DNA from: Antedon mediterranea
Lineage: Eukaryota > Echinodermata > Crinoidea > Comatulida > Antedonidae
Direction: 5' to 3'
Assembly (NCBI RefSeq): GCF_964355755.1
Contig: NC_092671.1
Span: 3,731,001-3,795,000, forward strand
Length of the DNA stretch: 64,000 nucleotides
Part shown: in pieces, positions 44,411-57,853 of the stretch
How the letters are laid out: each line of letters starts with the position of its first letter
Numbering within the stretch: position 1 is the first letter of the stretch
The notes under the pieces: model-generated
Database searches by the model: none
Told to the model about the DNA's origin: nothing
Seen by the model: only the letters and a program-made list of their open reading frames with translations
Translations under genes and position numbers: made by a program

Positions 44411-47079
44411 GTTAATGATAAGTTTTATTGTTTTCACATTCAGGAGTTTACTATGTTTTTTAAAGGTTTACCCTGAAATGTGGTATGCATTTCTAAAATG
44501 CATATTTTCAATTGTCCTACAAAACAAAATACACTTGGTCATGACGTTTATTCTTTTATATTTCACAATAAAAAAAAGTGATGCTCACATTTTAAAATCA
44601 CGATACGGACATTCACATCTAAGCCACAACAAAGGTACTTGTAATCGCGTAGGTGTAGGTTCACTATTTTTACATTAGCTATGCCTTTGTTATTACTATG
44701 TACTAAGCGAGTAACCTAACATCATTAACAAAAACTTGGTATTAAAATCGGCACACGTTGATTCGCGTACGATTTCTTGAAATCGGTCTTGATACGATTT
44801 ATTCATCTCATTAGTGCAATCAATCGAGTACCCTTCATTTGTAGAAATTCACACCGTATACCGAGGTGTTATACAGGTGCTATACAGGTATTATTAAACT
44901 ATCTAATTAGGTGTTAATTGTCTATTAAGACAATCAAAATTAAGAGGATAAAAAAACAAAAAATCGTGATCAGATTTTACGCGGGGAAATTGAAGGGGCA
45001 GCTGCGCGTAGAAATACAATATGACACGCGTGTCTAAAAAATAATACTGTGCTTAGTACGGTACTTGTAAATCGTATCAAGTGCTTTAAGCCAAAAGAAC
45101 ATTTAAACAGTCCGTGAAGCAGTGTGAATGCATATACCGCCCTGGAGAAAGTAGGCCTACGTAATATAACCAAAACTTCAATTGAATATCAGGTTTATGA
45201 TACCATCACTACTTTGATTTGATGATATACCGTCTGATACTAAACGTACTGTTTGGTTTAAAATAAAGTTTAAAGCATCGGCCTACAAACACGAATCATG
45301 ACATTTTATTTATCTTAAGGTGAATGTGCAAAAAATAATATTGTAATACAGAAAGCATGTACAGTTGACACATTTAATACCAAACAAAGTTCCACTTCAT
45401 AGGAGTGTCCCCTGATTCATAGTGTTAAAGTATATTTTCCCCCGTTCGTTTCACGGAAAGGTTTCCCCTCAGGGTGTCCTCAATAATAATAGGTGTCCAT
45501 ATAATATGATTACAGTGTCTATGTTTTCGTTGTGTGGTATGTAGGCCTACCTCATAAAGGGCTTTTTTTAGCGCCGCACGAGCTTGACGAATTTGTCATT
45601 TTTTCCAATAGGCATTATCCCGACAATTAAACAAGCCACTGTAATACACAGTGCCGTTTTGTATTTAGCCTTTGTTTTTCTTTAAAAATAGTGGAAACTA
45701 ATCAATATGCCCCATTGATAATTCATACTGTACACCATCTTCCTTTGTAGATTACTTTATTACTGTAACATCCGTATTGAGAAACTATCAATGGCTTTGC
45801 TAATCCGGTGATAACGCACCATCCACGCGACTTGATCACTCGCGACCTCCCTATACAGTAGGCCTACAACAATCGATATCAAACACAACAAATAATGATC
45901 GATTTAATTGTCCTAAATCTCGTATTTTAATCCAGTAACCATATTAGGCCTACTGATCAGTGTTTTTTACGTAACTCCATATTTTCAGGATTATATGAGT
46001 TTGGTAAAGAAAGGAATGGTCACGCAAGGGTAAAAAGATCGATGAAAAGGGTTCACAAATCGCCAAAATACCCCCAACTTGAATAAAAACAAATTAAATT
46101 TGGACAATAGACTTAGGCCTACGGATATAGGTAAAACAAAAGCCTGTTTTCTATTTACTGTTTCTATTGATATACCCGTCAAAACTTCTTTATGTTTTTA
46201 AAGGCATGAATAAATTAGACTCGGGTAAAACTAAGTAAGATTTAGGTTAAATACCCATGGAATCTATCATAGCACTGGATGAAGTGCACACAAAAGATAC
46301 ATCGTATTTTGACGTTAGTGCTATTAATACTGTGTGCAAATAAACTTAATTTGGTATGAGACGCCGCAAGCTTTTCTTAAACAATTCTAGAACCAATTGA
46401 CTTTTTTAAAGTGATAGTGAATAGGGGTTGTTCCAACTACCCCATGGCTGAGATCATTGTATTCAAAGATGGCCAAAGACAGATGTAAACGAAAGAAATA
46501 TTTGAATGGATTACAAGCGAATAACATAGAAAATAGAAATCTTGCATATTTTGTTCAATTTGTAAAGGCCTTCTTTAATCCGCGAGTTATTTCGGTAAAA
46601 CCGTGTAAATAGTTAAGCCGCCTTAAACGATATTTTCTTTGACTCTGTCCTATATTTTGGTCTTAGGATCAGGAAAACAAGAAAGAACGCGTAATAGATG
46701 CTGGGTCTTATTTATAAGTAGTGTTCGATCAAAGAAAATGCATGTCAAGTTGACAATGCAGTTGCACTATAAGACTTAAAAATACAAGAGAGGCTCCACC
46801 CACTTTGGCGACAACATTAAATTATGAACTACTTTTTATATTTGTTTTGGACAGACTATTAATATTTCGGTATACTTTAGCGCTCCCCGTTAAAAAAAAT
46901 CCTGGATCTTCCGCTCTCACGTCATAAGTTATTTATGGTAGTTATTTATTATTATAGGCCTATTACTTATGCAAATATTTTACACAAAAAAGGACTGAAT
47001 ACAGATAACTCGATCTTTTTCAAATTATGTTACTGGGTTTATAGGGAAGAGTAAAATTAGTTTACTCTAAAACAAAGTG
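44411..47079. other. Intergenic, no gene recognised
   Basis: AT-rich with several TAGGCCTA words at 45.1-47 kb and one dispersed GTGTCCC-type repeat near 45400-45510. Confidence 0.5.
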
Positions 47080-47480
47080 AGGTGAGGCGTGACTTTAAGA
47101 GCAAAGCTAGTTTACAATGAAAGGCAAAAATAATTTTAACTTGCAGGAAAATAACTATAAATAGTTTTATTTCTTAATGCAATTAAATATTAGTAATGCT
47201 GTTATAGTTAAAAAACGGTTTTTATGTTTGTTTACTTTGGCAGGACAAAATACGTTAGACAAAGATATAATAAAACACAATAAATTAAATTAATTGAGGT
47301 GAGACACTGTACAAAAAGCAACAATTGAGAGAAAAGCAAATACATTTAGCTTGGGAAAAATAATTATATATGTAGTGTTATTTTATTAACGGTACTGTTT
47401 TGGTAAAACGTTTTCCGTTTACTTTAGGGAGAAATACGTTAGACAAAGAATATAATACTAAACACAAATAAAACCCGCTA
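47080..47480. repeat. Diverged tandem duplication, about 190-bp unit
   Basis: Two and a bit units with the landmark AATACGTTAGACAAAGA near 47250 and 47441 and AGGTGAG(G/A)C near 47080 and 47295. Each unit also shares GGAAAATAA and a TTTTATTT block. Function unknown. Confidence 0.6.
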
Positions 47481-49177
47481 TTTGAATCTAAAGAATAATT
47501 ATACTGTAAAATCTAGGCTGGTATTGTACAAAGTTGTATAAGTATTTTAGTCGCAGACTGTCGCTATTTTATTACCAATACCATGGGACTATGAATATTG
47601 ATGCGCGTTATGACATTGGCCTAAACTCGACTGTGAAGCTACAATCAATTATACAAAAGAAATAGGTTTTTACAGTGTAAACATTTGTTTTTGCCATTTC
47701 GGCAAGTTGTAATTGTAAAACACACACTATTAATATCATTCGTGGTCGCGTGTATTATTCCTTGTAAATAGTTTTTCTTTGACCTTATCAGAGAGGTCAG
47801 CAATCATCGGTGATTTCCAGACGCGAAATATCCGTTATTGGAGTTTATAAATATTTTAATATCATCATAAATATATTACCACGTGATTCAATCATCCATG
47901 CGTAACATTTCATATTCGATGTTTTCAGTAAACCTTTTTGTTTGGTAGAAACAAAGTATTCATTTTTGGAGGGAAAGTTTGGCGCATCTTTATTTCTTAA
48001 AACGAATGGAAAAATATTTCGAACAAAGTAGGCATAATGCTTATCAAATTGAAATGTATAGTTATAGGTGTAAGTTTACAATTTACTCTATGTTTAACTT
48101 GGTGTATTAAATTCACTTGCCATGTATATATAATTAAATTATAAATGGTGGTTAGTAAGAATTTAAATATTTGTTGATAGCACATATTACAAGGCAACGA
48201 GAGAAAAAATATTGAATTATAATATTAACGATATAAAAGACGTTATTTGTTTAAGTTTAAATCGATTTAGAAGGCCTAGAGCGGAATGGTTGTACATAAT
48301 AAGGTGGCTAGTTGAGTACCTATATCCTAATCCTACCCAAGTGAGTGTCGACCACTTATTCGTTTATTGAATACCTTGTCGCGTGCCGGCTTTGTTCAAA
48401 ATGTGTTTGCCAAGTATACAGAAAAGGCAATTGATGGTTATCAATCGACTTGTCGACTCTGTTAGCGTCGTCGTACCCCTTACTGCAGGATTTTCACGAG
48501 GGTTAAAATGGCTCCACCGCCGCCTCGATATATCTCAATATCCCGATAGTGTGCTTGTTTATGATAGTATCGTAATGGTAAACCTCTAGCTGTATACATA
48601 ATTATATGTAACATAATATCATAGAATACGCGCGTGTAGATATTATCGAAGGTTTTATCTTCTTAAATTATGTGTAATGCTGCAGATTTGTATTATACTA
48701 TATAGTTAGTTGTTTTAAACCCTTAAATTATTTTTATGATGGAGAGATAAACATAAGATTAACATGGTTTAGGCTGACGGATCGAGGGTCATCTGGAGGC
48801 CAGGTTAACTTTGCACTCGGACTTTCAGAACAAAGCTCTAAAATCTGCGAAATAAATTAGGACTAGCTCAAAACGACACGCTAAGGATAATTCTAAAATA
48901 ATTATTAATTTTTATAAAAATACTATAGAAGAAATACTATGAACTATTATGATTGTTAATGCTTAGCCTAATATAAATTTATTTCAAAATTTAATGGTGA
49001 AGATCTTTTATGTTATAACGTCCTTAGGGGAATCCGCATTAAGGGCATATTCTGTCGAAACGAACGAAGGATAATGGTTTAACACTTACGGCCAGGCTCC
49101 TATTCCGAAGGCCAACCCTATTCAAGAGATACCCGTATCAGGGGATCCATAAAGGGTTTAGCTCTTAAGGTGTCCCT
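47481..49177. other. Intergenic, no gene recognised
   Basis: A 68-codon open frame at 48383-48589 has no family features. The dispersed GTGTCCC-type repeat appears near 49020-49175. Confidence 0.45.
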
Positions 49178-49426
49178 TTAAAGATGTATTGTCTCCCCAA
49201 AACATGAAGATTAATAATAAAAAGAAAATTTTGCAGTTTTAATAAAGTCAATCACCTCCGTAGAAAAAACCCCGAAAAAAACGTTTTGACTTATATAAAG
49301 ACAAAATGAACGGTTAAATTCAGTCAAAAACCCATTGACTTCCAGTCAATTTGACTTTTTTTCCGATACCTATTTTGGTCAAATGTTTATGCGACATTTT
49401 TTTTCACGGGGTCAATACATCTTTAA
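49178..49426. mobile_element. TTAA-flanked MITE, complete
   Basis: TTAA at 49178-49181 and 49423-49426 flanks terminal repeats AGATGTATTGTCTCCCC and GGGGTCAATACATCT. It is 241 bp between the TTAA sites with no reading frame. Its inner sequence recurs in reverse at 37480-37520. The TTAA target again suggests the piggyBac group, but the ends differ from the element at 14018, so it is a separate family. Confidence 0.8.
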
Positions 49427-52400
49427 CTATTTCTACTGCCTTCTGTAAAACTATATTAGTATAATTTTACAGAGAAAAACATTGGAGTATTCACTTCCAA
49501 CTGCACATTTCAACTGGATTACCCAAATAATAATAAAAACCACTTATTATTTACAAATTTGCGGCACAGTTAATGTGGTTTTTATTTTGGTGACTTTGGG
49601 AAAGGTGTGATTTTGGAGTCGGCTAATTCTTTTAAGTTTCCAAGCTCCGTACCCGTCTCCAAGTCGGCATGTAGACAGGATCGATCTGGCGGTTGGCGGG
49701 GCGTACGCTGTTGATATGTCGATAAGATATAATCTAATTTCGCTTAATACCCAGACACGAATAAAAGAAGTCAACTAATCTATAACTTTAAAGAGAGACC
49801 CTTTAATTTTTATAAAATAGAAAGTGGAAAAAATGAATATGGACTTTCGTTATTCTCTATATTTTGCTTCTTCTTTTTTTTAATATAAAAAATGTGTAGG
49901 CAAATTGCCAAGGATAGGCCTAACCATAAGCGAAATCATTCACTATTCTTCTTAAAGGTGGCAATCCTGTTCACAAGACACACATTATACACAAGATGCT
50001 CTATGCATACCCTTCAATTAAAATACATAAAAAGATTTTAAAAGAATATCTGGATAACCCCATAAATTGACATTAAAATTAAGTGACCGATTTATTTCCA
50101 ATGGGGTCTATTTTTGTGTCGTTTTTGCAACAGTAGACCTATAATCAGTTCATTAGGCCTAGATTAGGAATCTCTGACGACTTCTTTAAAAATACCATAA
50201 CTCTCGCAAATTCATTATTTTAGTTTGTTTTATAATTCTGGAAATGTATAGGTTCTCCTATTTTTCGGAGTTATATAAACAAATATTATAGCTACGTTGT
50301 AATGACAGGTCTATTTACCACAATCATACCTGCCAAAAAAAGTCTAATGCCCTCAGGATAGTAAAAAACCAATCGACTGAGAGGTAACCATCGATACAAA
50401 ACACTGTCGCGTCCGCTTCTTTTATATTAAAAGCCGTAGACTAAAGATATATTTTCCAGCAATTGGCTGTGTTGATATAGAGAAGTTCGTTGAGCGTAAA
50501 CTTAAGGCTAATAAATGAATTCAAGTTAAGTAAACCAACTAAAAGTGCGTAAAATTACAACCTCACAAACTATAACGAGTCATTGTTTTTCGCAAGAGGG
50601 CGTACTATTCATTATGCGAAACATCTCAACCGGAAGATTGTCGTTCTCGAGGTTTAGTTCCGACTGTAAATTAATTACCGTAACTTTAAGAAGTGGGTTT
50701 AGGCCTAATACTTAAATAATGTATTTTTATTTAACACTGACTTTAATATGATAGTATTATAGTTCCTGACATCGTGAATTAAACTGATAATGGTATTATA
50801 TGTTATTATCAATCTCTATTAGGGCTTCATAAATTTCACATAAGGCCTAGGCCTAATTTTACAAAAGTCTACGAAGAAAAAAACAATTCTGATAAAATTC
50901 GTTTTGATCTTTAGTGTCGGTTTCTACTGAATAAGAAAATATGGATTTGAATACCGTATTTAGAAAAAACGGTATTTTCTTGCCAACAACAGCAACGGGT
51001 TTAAATATATTAAAGAACCGATAAATTTTATTTTATAACCCCAAATCGATTCCGGTTTTAAAAACGGTTTCCGTGGAGCAACTCATTCTTTTCTAGAAAC
51101 CCGTTATTTTGAAATTTTAAAATATCAACAGGTTCTTAGACTAAGACTAAGTTGGTATCATTACGCTTTAAAAAAACACAAAAGTGCTATCGGTATAGTT
51201 ATTGCATCAATGTTAACTTTTAAAAGAGGTTCCAATACCAACCACGTTGATTTTAAACAAATAATTGTGTAGGTTATTGATAACGAAAATTGCGATCAAA
51301 AAGTATTTATGAATCAGTGTATTTTGCAATTACTAACATCAATTTAATACAGTACGGAACGTTATGATGACTAAATCGGCGGGTATTATATTAATAATAA
51401 GTCACCATGCCGACGTTACTTTTATTGAGTTTGCAACAAAAAAAATTATCATGAATCAATGTATTTTGTGATTATTGGTATCAACACGAAATCACCTGAA
51501 TGCTATTGTAATTATTTTCAACCTAATTAAATAATTATTATACAAGTTCAGCAGACACGGTGGTACTGTACCTTGGCTTTTTAGAACAAGTTAGCCATAG
51601 TGAACTGGAGTTCCGTGTTAACACGTCTATCGACAACTCGAACGGAAATACTTTTTTTCTCTTTAAAAAAAGTATTTCTTATTCACAATAACGTAACGTA
51701 AAAACTGTGTTTGTTATTATTTTGTATCGTTATAAATAACATCTAGACAAACACACACACACTCTGGTCCTAGACCAGTCATCTTGAAATAACCGGTTCT
51801 TTTATAAGCGCTCGCGTGGCCGTCAGATATGTTTTGAAATTCGCGCTACCTTCAGCAGCTTGGCGAGACCTAGGGCAATGATTAGAGGTCTTATAAAAGA
51901 ATTTGGACCAGGCGGTGCAGATCCGCTTAATTTTAGGCGTAATCAACCGCAAATCTTTTGGAGTCAGAAGATTATGCATTAAGAAACAGTTAAATTTGCT
52001 GACAGGCACTTTGTTTACTCCGCTTTATATTTACACACAAGACGACTTCAAAACAATAACAAAATGTATTGATAGTAGACCGTTTTCCTGTCTGTATAAG
52101 TAAACAGTATCTTGAAAAAATGCTGGTCCTGTGGACATCCCCTCTGATAGCGCTATTGTTCTTTGGTCGAAAATGGGAGGAAATACAACTTTCAATCAAT
52201 GTCAATTATATGGCAATCAAACATTTTGGCACATCAATCAATCGGTCATAAAACAAGATGGGTTGATCATAACTAACGTTTATGCCTTACTGCAACATAT
52301 TTATTTAGGCCTATTCAATTTAAATAGTTAAAATATAATGAGCATTATATTCCTATGGTAAAATTAAATTATGATGTGTTTTTTTGTTAGCAGCAATGTT

Positions 52401-53169
52401 GAGATTGAACATAATGTATGTACGATTTATAGAAAAACATTCTTATTTCAGTTTTAACACTTTAAAAAATACCGATTTTAATTCCTGACATGAAGATAGA
52501 CCCTGACAATAACTTTTTATAATGACATTACACGTTAACCACCAAGCAACGGCTCAACTAGCTTGGGTATGGACACGGTGGTGACCTATCTTTGAACTCA
52601 TGTACTGGACATTGGTCAGAAGTTTAAAGTTTTATTTTACTTTTAGTTTTTAATGGTTTTAATGCTACACGGGTAAAAAAATCACCGAAATGTATAAAAA
52701 ACCTAAGCTATAAATATTATATGTATAGGCCTATTAGAGAGAAATAAGTTTATTTCTCAATGGTATTATAGTAAGAACAAGTTGGTTAGATGAGGTTATC
52801 ATACCGACAATTCATGCAAAAGTACTTTTCAAAACATAAATTAGAAGATTGACACGGTATACTAAAAATATACTATTTATATATTCAGTATACTGAATTA
52901 TTAGTTTTGTTGTAATTTCAATCTTTGATTGGGCCTAACTGAATGTTTAGGAAATGTACAAGTGTCTATTGAACCTATTATTATAGCTTCCGATTATCCT
53001 TCCTTATAGCGCCAGCCACTTAATTATCCATGTTATTGTAAGCACCTGAGATAAAACACAGGACATTAAAACAATACAGTAAAGGTACATTTACGGACGG
53101 ATAACAAAACGTGTTGTTCTTTTTGCAACCCAAATAATATAATTAAAAAGTTTTTTAATGTACTTTAGA
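49427..53169. other. Intergenic, with a possible divergent promoter at 51.8-51.9 kb
   Basis: No exon is recognised. TATAAAAG occurs on the minus strand at 51799-51806 and on the plus strand at 51892-51899, facing outward across 85 bp of CG-richer DNA. That layout could be a bidirectional promoter, but no gene follows on either side that I can support. Confidence 0.35.
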
Positions 53170-53560
53170 ACTTAACAAAGTGTCCCTTAATAAGGGAATG
53201 TAGTATTGATTGGCCGTGTTGTTAAACCGTGAGCCCATCATTTTTGTTTCATGAGAAAGTGTCCCCCACTCTTAGTGACCCTCTGAATGGGTTGGCCGTG
53301 TTGCTAATATTATTGCCCTGGTCTGTTTCATATATAGAGTGCAGCCCCTCTTCAGGATGTCGTCTCGTCCATGGGAAACTGTCCCACATTGTGTCCCCCT
53401 GATGGTTAGGTTGTTATGTTGCTCGTTTGTTTTTCACGAAAAGTTTTCCACATTTGGGGTGTCCCTTAATATGGGTTGGCCGTGTTGCTATAGCTCCTCG
53501 GTTGTTTTTTTTTCACGGGAAAGTGTACCCCTGAGTGTTCCAAAGGAGGTGCTCCTCAGT
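53170..53560. repeat. Tandem cluster of the GTGTCCC-type dispersed repeat
   Basis: Four or five short units with GAAAGTGTCCC, TGAATGGGTTGGCCGTGTTGC and GTTTCACG words in a row. The open frame at 53339-53578 is made of these units and is not a gene. Confidence 0.6.
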
Positions 53561-54080
53561 GTAAGAAATAAACTGTAGGCCTAGAACTTCAACATTAGTG
53601 GTGGATGTTCACCAGACAGGTAGGCACCGGGTTTTTACACCCGTAACTGTTGCGAATAAAAGAGCCTTAGGCCGGTGAACTAATCCATAATTCGCCTATT
53701 TCCTGCAAGATTTGCACCCTTTATGACAACAAACCACACTGAAGAAAACCAACACTCATTATTAACATCAAAAGGATTTTTGACCATACATAATAACGTT
53801 TTCCCGCCGTAGGGGCAGTACTGCATCCACCCAAGCATAATGTAACACAAATGTATTCAATTTAATAATACTTACAAACTTGAATCGGATTATCGGGACA
53901 ACTTAGGCCTTTAAAATATTGGCCTATTGAAAATATCCCCAGGTGATGGAGATGAAGACGTTTTTTTCATGAGTGAAATCGCGTCAAAACACATCACTGA
54001 ATTTGAGTTGAAATAAGGTTCGCGAAATAGGATTGGGGTTAGGATTTCGTGCTATATTTTGGGGAGTAATAATAATAAAA

Positions 54081-54435
54081 ACAGTGACGTATTTGCAGTA
54101 CTTTATTATTTTGTTACTGCTGTATAACTAACATGCAGTTACTGACACACCCCTTATTTGCATAAAGAATAGAATAAGAAAAGTACAAAGTTGACATTCA
54201 GTATAATGACCTACTTATAACTAAGTTCTTCACCACAATTTATATTATTTGTTAAATTAAATTCGTCGTATATTATCAACGTAACGAATAGAATACAGTG
54301 ACGTATTTGCAGTTATACTTTATTATTTGGTTCCTGCTGTTACTATTACTAACATAGTGCAGTTACCGACTCACTACTTATTTGCATAAAGAATAGAATA
54401 AGAAAAGTACAAAGTTGACTTTCAGTATAATTACC
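54081..54435. repeat. Direct duplication, 214-bp period, with POU octamers
   Basis: The stretch starting ACAGTGACGTATTTGCAGT at 54081 returns at 54295 with few changes for about 140 bp. Each copy holds ATTTGCAT (54156-54163, 54380-54387), the binding octamer of POU factors, followed by AAAGAATAGAATAAG. Confidence 0.8.
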
Positions 54436-54639
54436 TACAACTCAGACATATTCAACGGAACTATTTTAAAAGCCCTATAAAGATACATAATACAAGCAAA
54501 GCAATAAATAGAATGTCTCAACAAACGTCAACAAAATGATGAAGGAGATAGTTTAATTACAAGAAAGGGGTAGTCACTGAAACCGAAAAAAATGTATGCA
54601 AATCTCATATTGGGTTGATCCCCATGCACCACAGCTCAC

Positions 54640-54655
54640 CCCCCCCCCCCCCCCA
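54640..54655. repeat. Poly(C) run
   Basis: A run of about 16 C followed by ACC units; simple sequence. Confidence 0.85.
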
Positions 54656-54659
54656 CCAC

Positions 54660-57269
54660 CTCACCAGTAAAGTCGGACAATTGTACCGCATAAATTATCA
54701 TGATAGACGATTATAATTTGTATATCAACTAGGCCTACTATGATTTATAGTCATGATACAGCATACATGATCTTTACCAGTCTTACTTAAAACAACTGTT
54801 AATGTTTAGTCTATTAAAGATTTCTGTTTTTAATTTTAAATCGATTCGATCGTTATTTATTGATATATTAGGCCTACGTCTAAGCAAGACGTTTGGGGAA
54901 TATAACACACTATACAATGGGTGATAAACGTAAGTGTATGCCTAATGTTTTAGTCGCAAAAGTGTACCTCAATGCAAAGTTTAGCTCTATGTATTACTGC
55001 AGCAGCAAACCGTACCCTTGACGATTCGTCTAAAAAATACCCCATTAGATCTACCCTATAAAATCATCTTATAACTACGCTACTTTAGGACCTGTTAAGG
55101 GGATGTAAAACTGAAGGCCTAAGGTACTTGAAGAGTCTGTTCTATCCTATACCCGATAAAATATTATAACTATTAACTTAAGTATTAACAAATAATATAG
55201 ATCTGTATTATGTAACAATTCCAAGCACTGGTTGTGATCGAAGTTAAACTACAGGTGACCTCTCGATAGCCGGTGTGACCAGGTGGTTTCTTGGTACCAG
55301 ATGTTCAGTTCTCTTAAAAATCAACTAAGTTCCCCAAGTCTATCTGAAGAACTGCCAATATCGAATGACTTTTGGCTGAAAAGTCCCACGGAAATCAATC
55401 AACCAGAACCAGGTACATTAAACAACTCGAGAGCGTCCCTAGCAACTTTCTCACGGTCCTAAAACAATCTAAACCATAAAAGCACGCCACCGTTCGCTTG
55501 GGTATGGGACAATAGTATTCTACTTCTGTTTAATGAGGCATATAACGATACAATAATGTTAGTGGCTTCATCACACTATGTTTCTTATGTATAGGAATTA
55601 ATTGTTTTGTGTTGGTTCATTTGTCGCGAACTATAGCGTATTTTCCACCTCTTATTAGGTTAGATGACGACACAGGCAAGAGAGGGAGTCCTTTCCCATG
55701 GCGCTCAGCCAGGTGAGTGGTTGCTTGACAATGGAATCTTCCAGGTGTAAACGCACCTTTTGTGATGTCATCCCGTAGTAAAAGCAAGCCAGCGCACAAT
55801 TTGTGCATCGCTATTCGGACCTGTTCACGCGATTAAAAGGCAACCGCGTCCGCTCATTACCATTCCCACACACTTGTAAAGAACTGAAAGCTAAATAATT
55901 TGTGACAACTGCACACGAACCGACGGTATAATTTTCGTATGCCCATCCCACTCCCATTATCGATTGTTAGTTTAAGATGACAAAAATAATACTTGTATGA
56001 CAGACCTGTTTAATAACAAGACAATACTGATCTTTGATTTAACAACTAGGCAAAATAAATCCCTTTATTTCATCATTTTTGGAGTTGTATGATTTGTCAT
56101 CAAAATTGCAAGTGACTAACAATTTCTTTTTATTTAACCGTTTATTTTTATTGAACCATGTTTTATGAGGGTAGACCATTCAGCAAAGCTGATCATTGGG
56201 GCCCTCGACAATACAATACAAACAAAAACACGTTATCATAAAAAATTACTATATAAATATAAAAAATCGATACAATTGTTTAAGTTCTTTCTTTTTTGGC
56301 CATTAAAAATCATCTAGAGAAATTGACAGATGAATAGTGATATTAGAGGTCGAGTCAATTATTTATTATATTATGTGCATGTTCATTGGCTTTGAGTGGG
56401 TCTATTTAAAAATGTACATGTTTTGCGTAGGTTCACGATCCTACTTGGCATTACCTGGTTTGATATTATTATTATTGATTGGCCTGACTCCACACCGACA
56501 CATTATAATAATAATTCAACATTTATTAGTTTCTATCAATGGTAAAACAATACAATAAAAAGGAATGATACATACATAAACCATTAGGCCTACCTATATT
56601 GCGCTTTATAAAAAAGCGCGCATTACAGACAACTAAACTAAATGTTAAGCAGCAAAGTTATGAAAAAGTATGATTATATTTCTTAACTTAATGGGATTTG
56701 ACGCCTCACGAATGCGCAATACGAGGGCCGGCGACATGGATGGACTGTGTTTCCCCGTATAGCCCGTGACGCCCACATTATTAATTGCCATGCCCCGGGA
56801 ATGTAAAGTTTCACTGAAGAGTGAAAGGGGTGTTATATCTTGTTTGTAATAAGGTAAAATAAAGAAGGATATTTTTTATTCAACATAAAAGCAACGCCCT
56901 ACCGTAGTCGTCTTGACTGTAGGTCAACGTAAGTAGCCTCGGCTAGGCTAGACTCGTAGTAATAAATAGTATACAGGCCTAGGCTAGCCTATAGGCTAGG
57001 CGGCCTACCTCGGACAACCATCACAACTTCCTTAGTTTTAGCGAGGATATGCCTAGAGATATTAAAGTCCTCCTTAAAATCCAGTACATTTTAAATGACA
57101 AAAACTCTACATTATATACGAAATATATGATTTGATTTCCGACAGACATGAGTCAAATTTGTCTTCAAATTTACCGGCTTTTTTACATCCTGAAATCGTC
57201 TGTTCGATATCTAGCGCCCTCAGTATACAATTATCTAAACAGGTTTTTTTTTCCCCAAATATTTTGATA
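54660..57269. other. Intergenic, no gene recognised
   Basis: A more complex patch at about 55660-55880 has two CAGGTG E-boxes and GATTAAAAGGC and might be regulatory. A TAGGCCTA/CTAGGCTAG-rich patch lies at 56940-57010. Confidence 0.4.
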
Positions 57270-57370
57270 TTCAATTCAATTCAATTCAAATAAACATTTA
57301 TTTCTTTCATATTCATATTTGAGTAAAACATTATAATTTCTGATATTTTATATATATTTTTTTAAGAGTT
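57270..57370 (-). mobile_element. Retroelement tail fragment with TTCAA repeats
   Basis: Four TTCAA units followed by ATAAACATTTATTTC match, in reverse, the 3' tail of the elements at 42919 and 63853. The far border is unclear. Confidence 0.45.
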
Positions 57371-57716
57371 ATAATACAGTAAATCATAATGTATGAAAAA
57401 GGTGATTCAGTTATATTAAAATGAAAGAGACAAAAAAACCCAAGAAAGTATCAAATCAAATTCTTTTTTAACCTTTAATGCTATAAAGAAAATTTCCTTC
57501 ACAGTAACTATTATTACAAAAATAATGTACAGTTTTTAAAGTATTTATTCTTTTTCAATTCTAGGCCTACTGGAAAATACAGGCCTAGACATATTATTTC
57601 CCATAACATCTTCGGTAAAATGGATTTAAAAAACAACCGATTACACGATAGCGGTGTAAAACATATAGAAACACATAATTTGAAAAAGTTCACAAATTAA
57701 AAAAATTAAAAAATTT

Positions 57717-57789
57717 CGATCCTGCCAGGACTCGAACCTGGAATCCCCTGATTCGTAGTCAGATGCCTTATCCATTGGGCCACAGGACC
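57717..57789 (-). tRNA. tRNA-Arg(ACG)
   Basis: Intact isolated copy, identical to the main sequence, with a T6 terminator. Its 5' flank (57790-57853, ATCATACGGGG...CACATGATCGAAAATC) matches that of the copy at 3248, so it was copied together with flanking DNA across about 54 kb. Confidence 0.97.
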
Positions 57790-57853
57790 AGTTATGAATC
57801 ATACGGGGGAAATGGCTAGTTAATCACATGATCGAAAATCACATAAGACATAT

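Noticed and set aside
43849-44678. Long open frames rich in Ser, Ile/Val or Met/Thr
   Set aside because: They are translations of the GAT/GAC microsatellite in different frames and have no non-repeat domain.
48383-48589. 68-codon open frame in a CG-richer stretch
   Set aside because: I compared it with bHLH and other families and saw no real match.
53339-53578. 79-codon open frame
   Set aside because: It consists of dispersed GTGTCCC-type repeat units.
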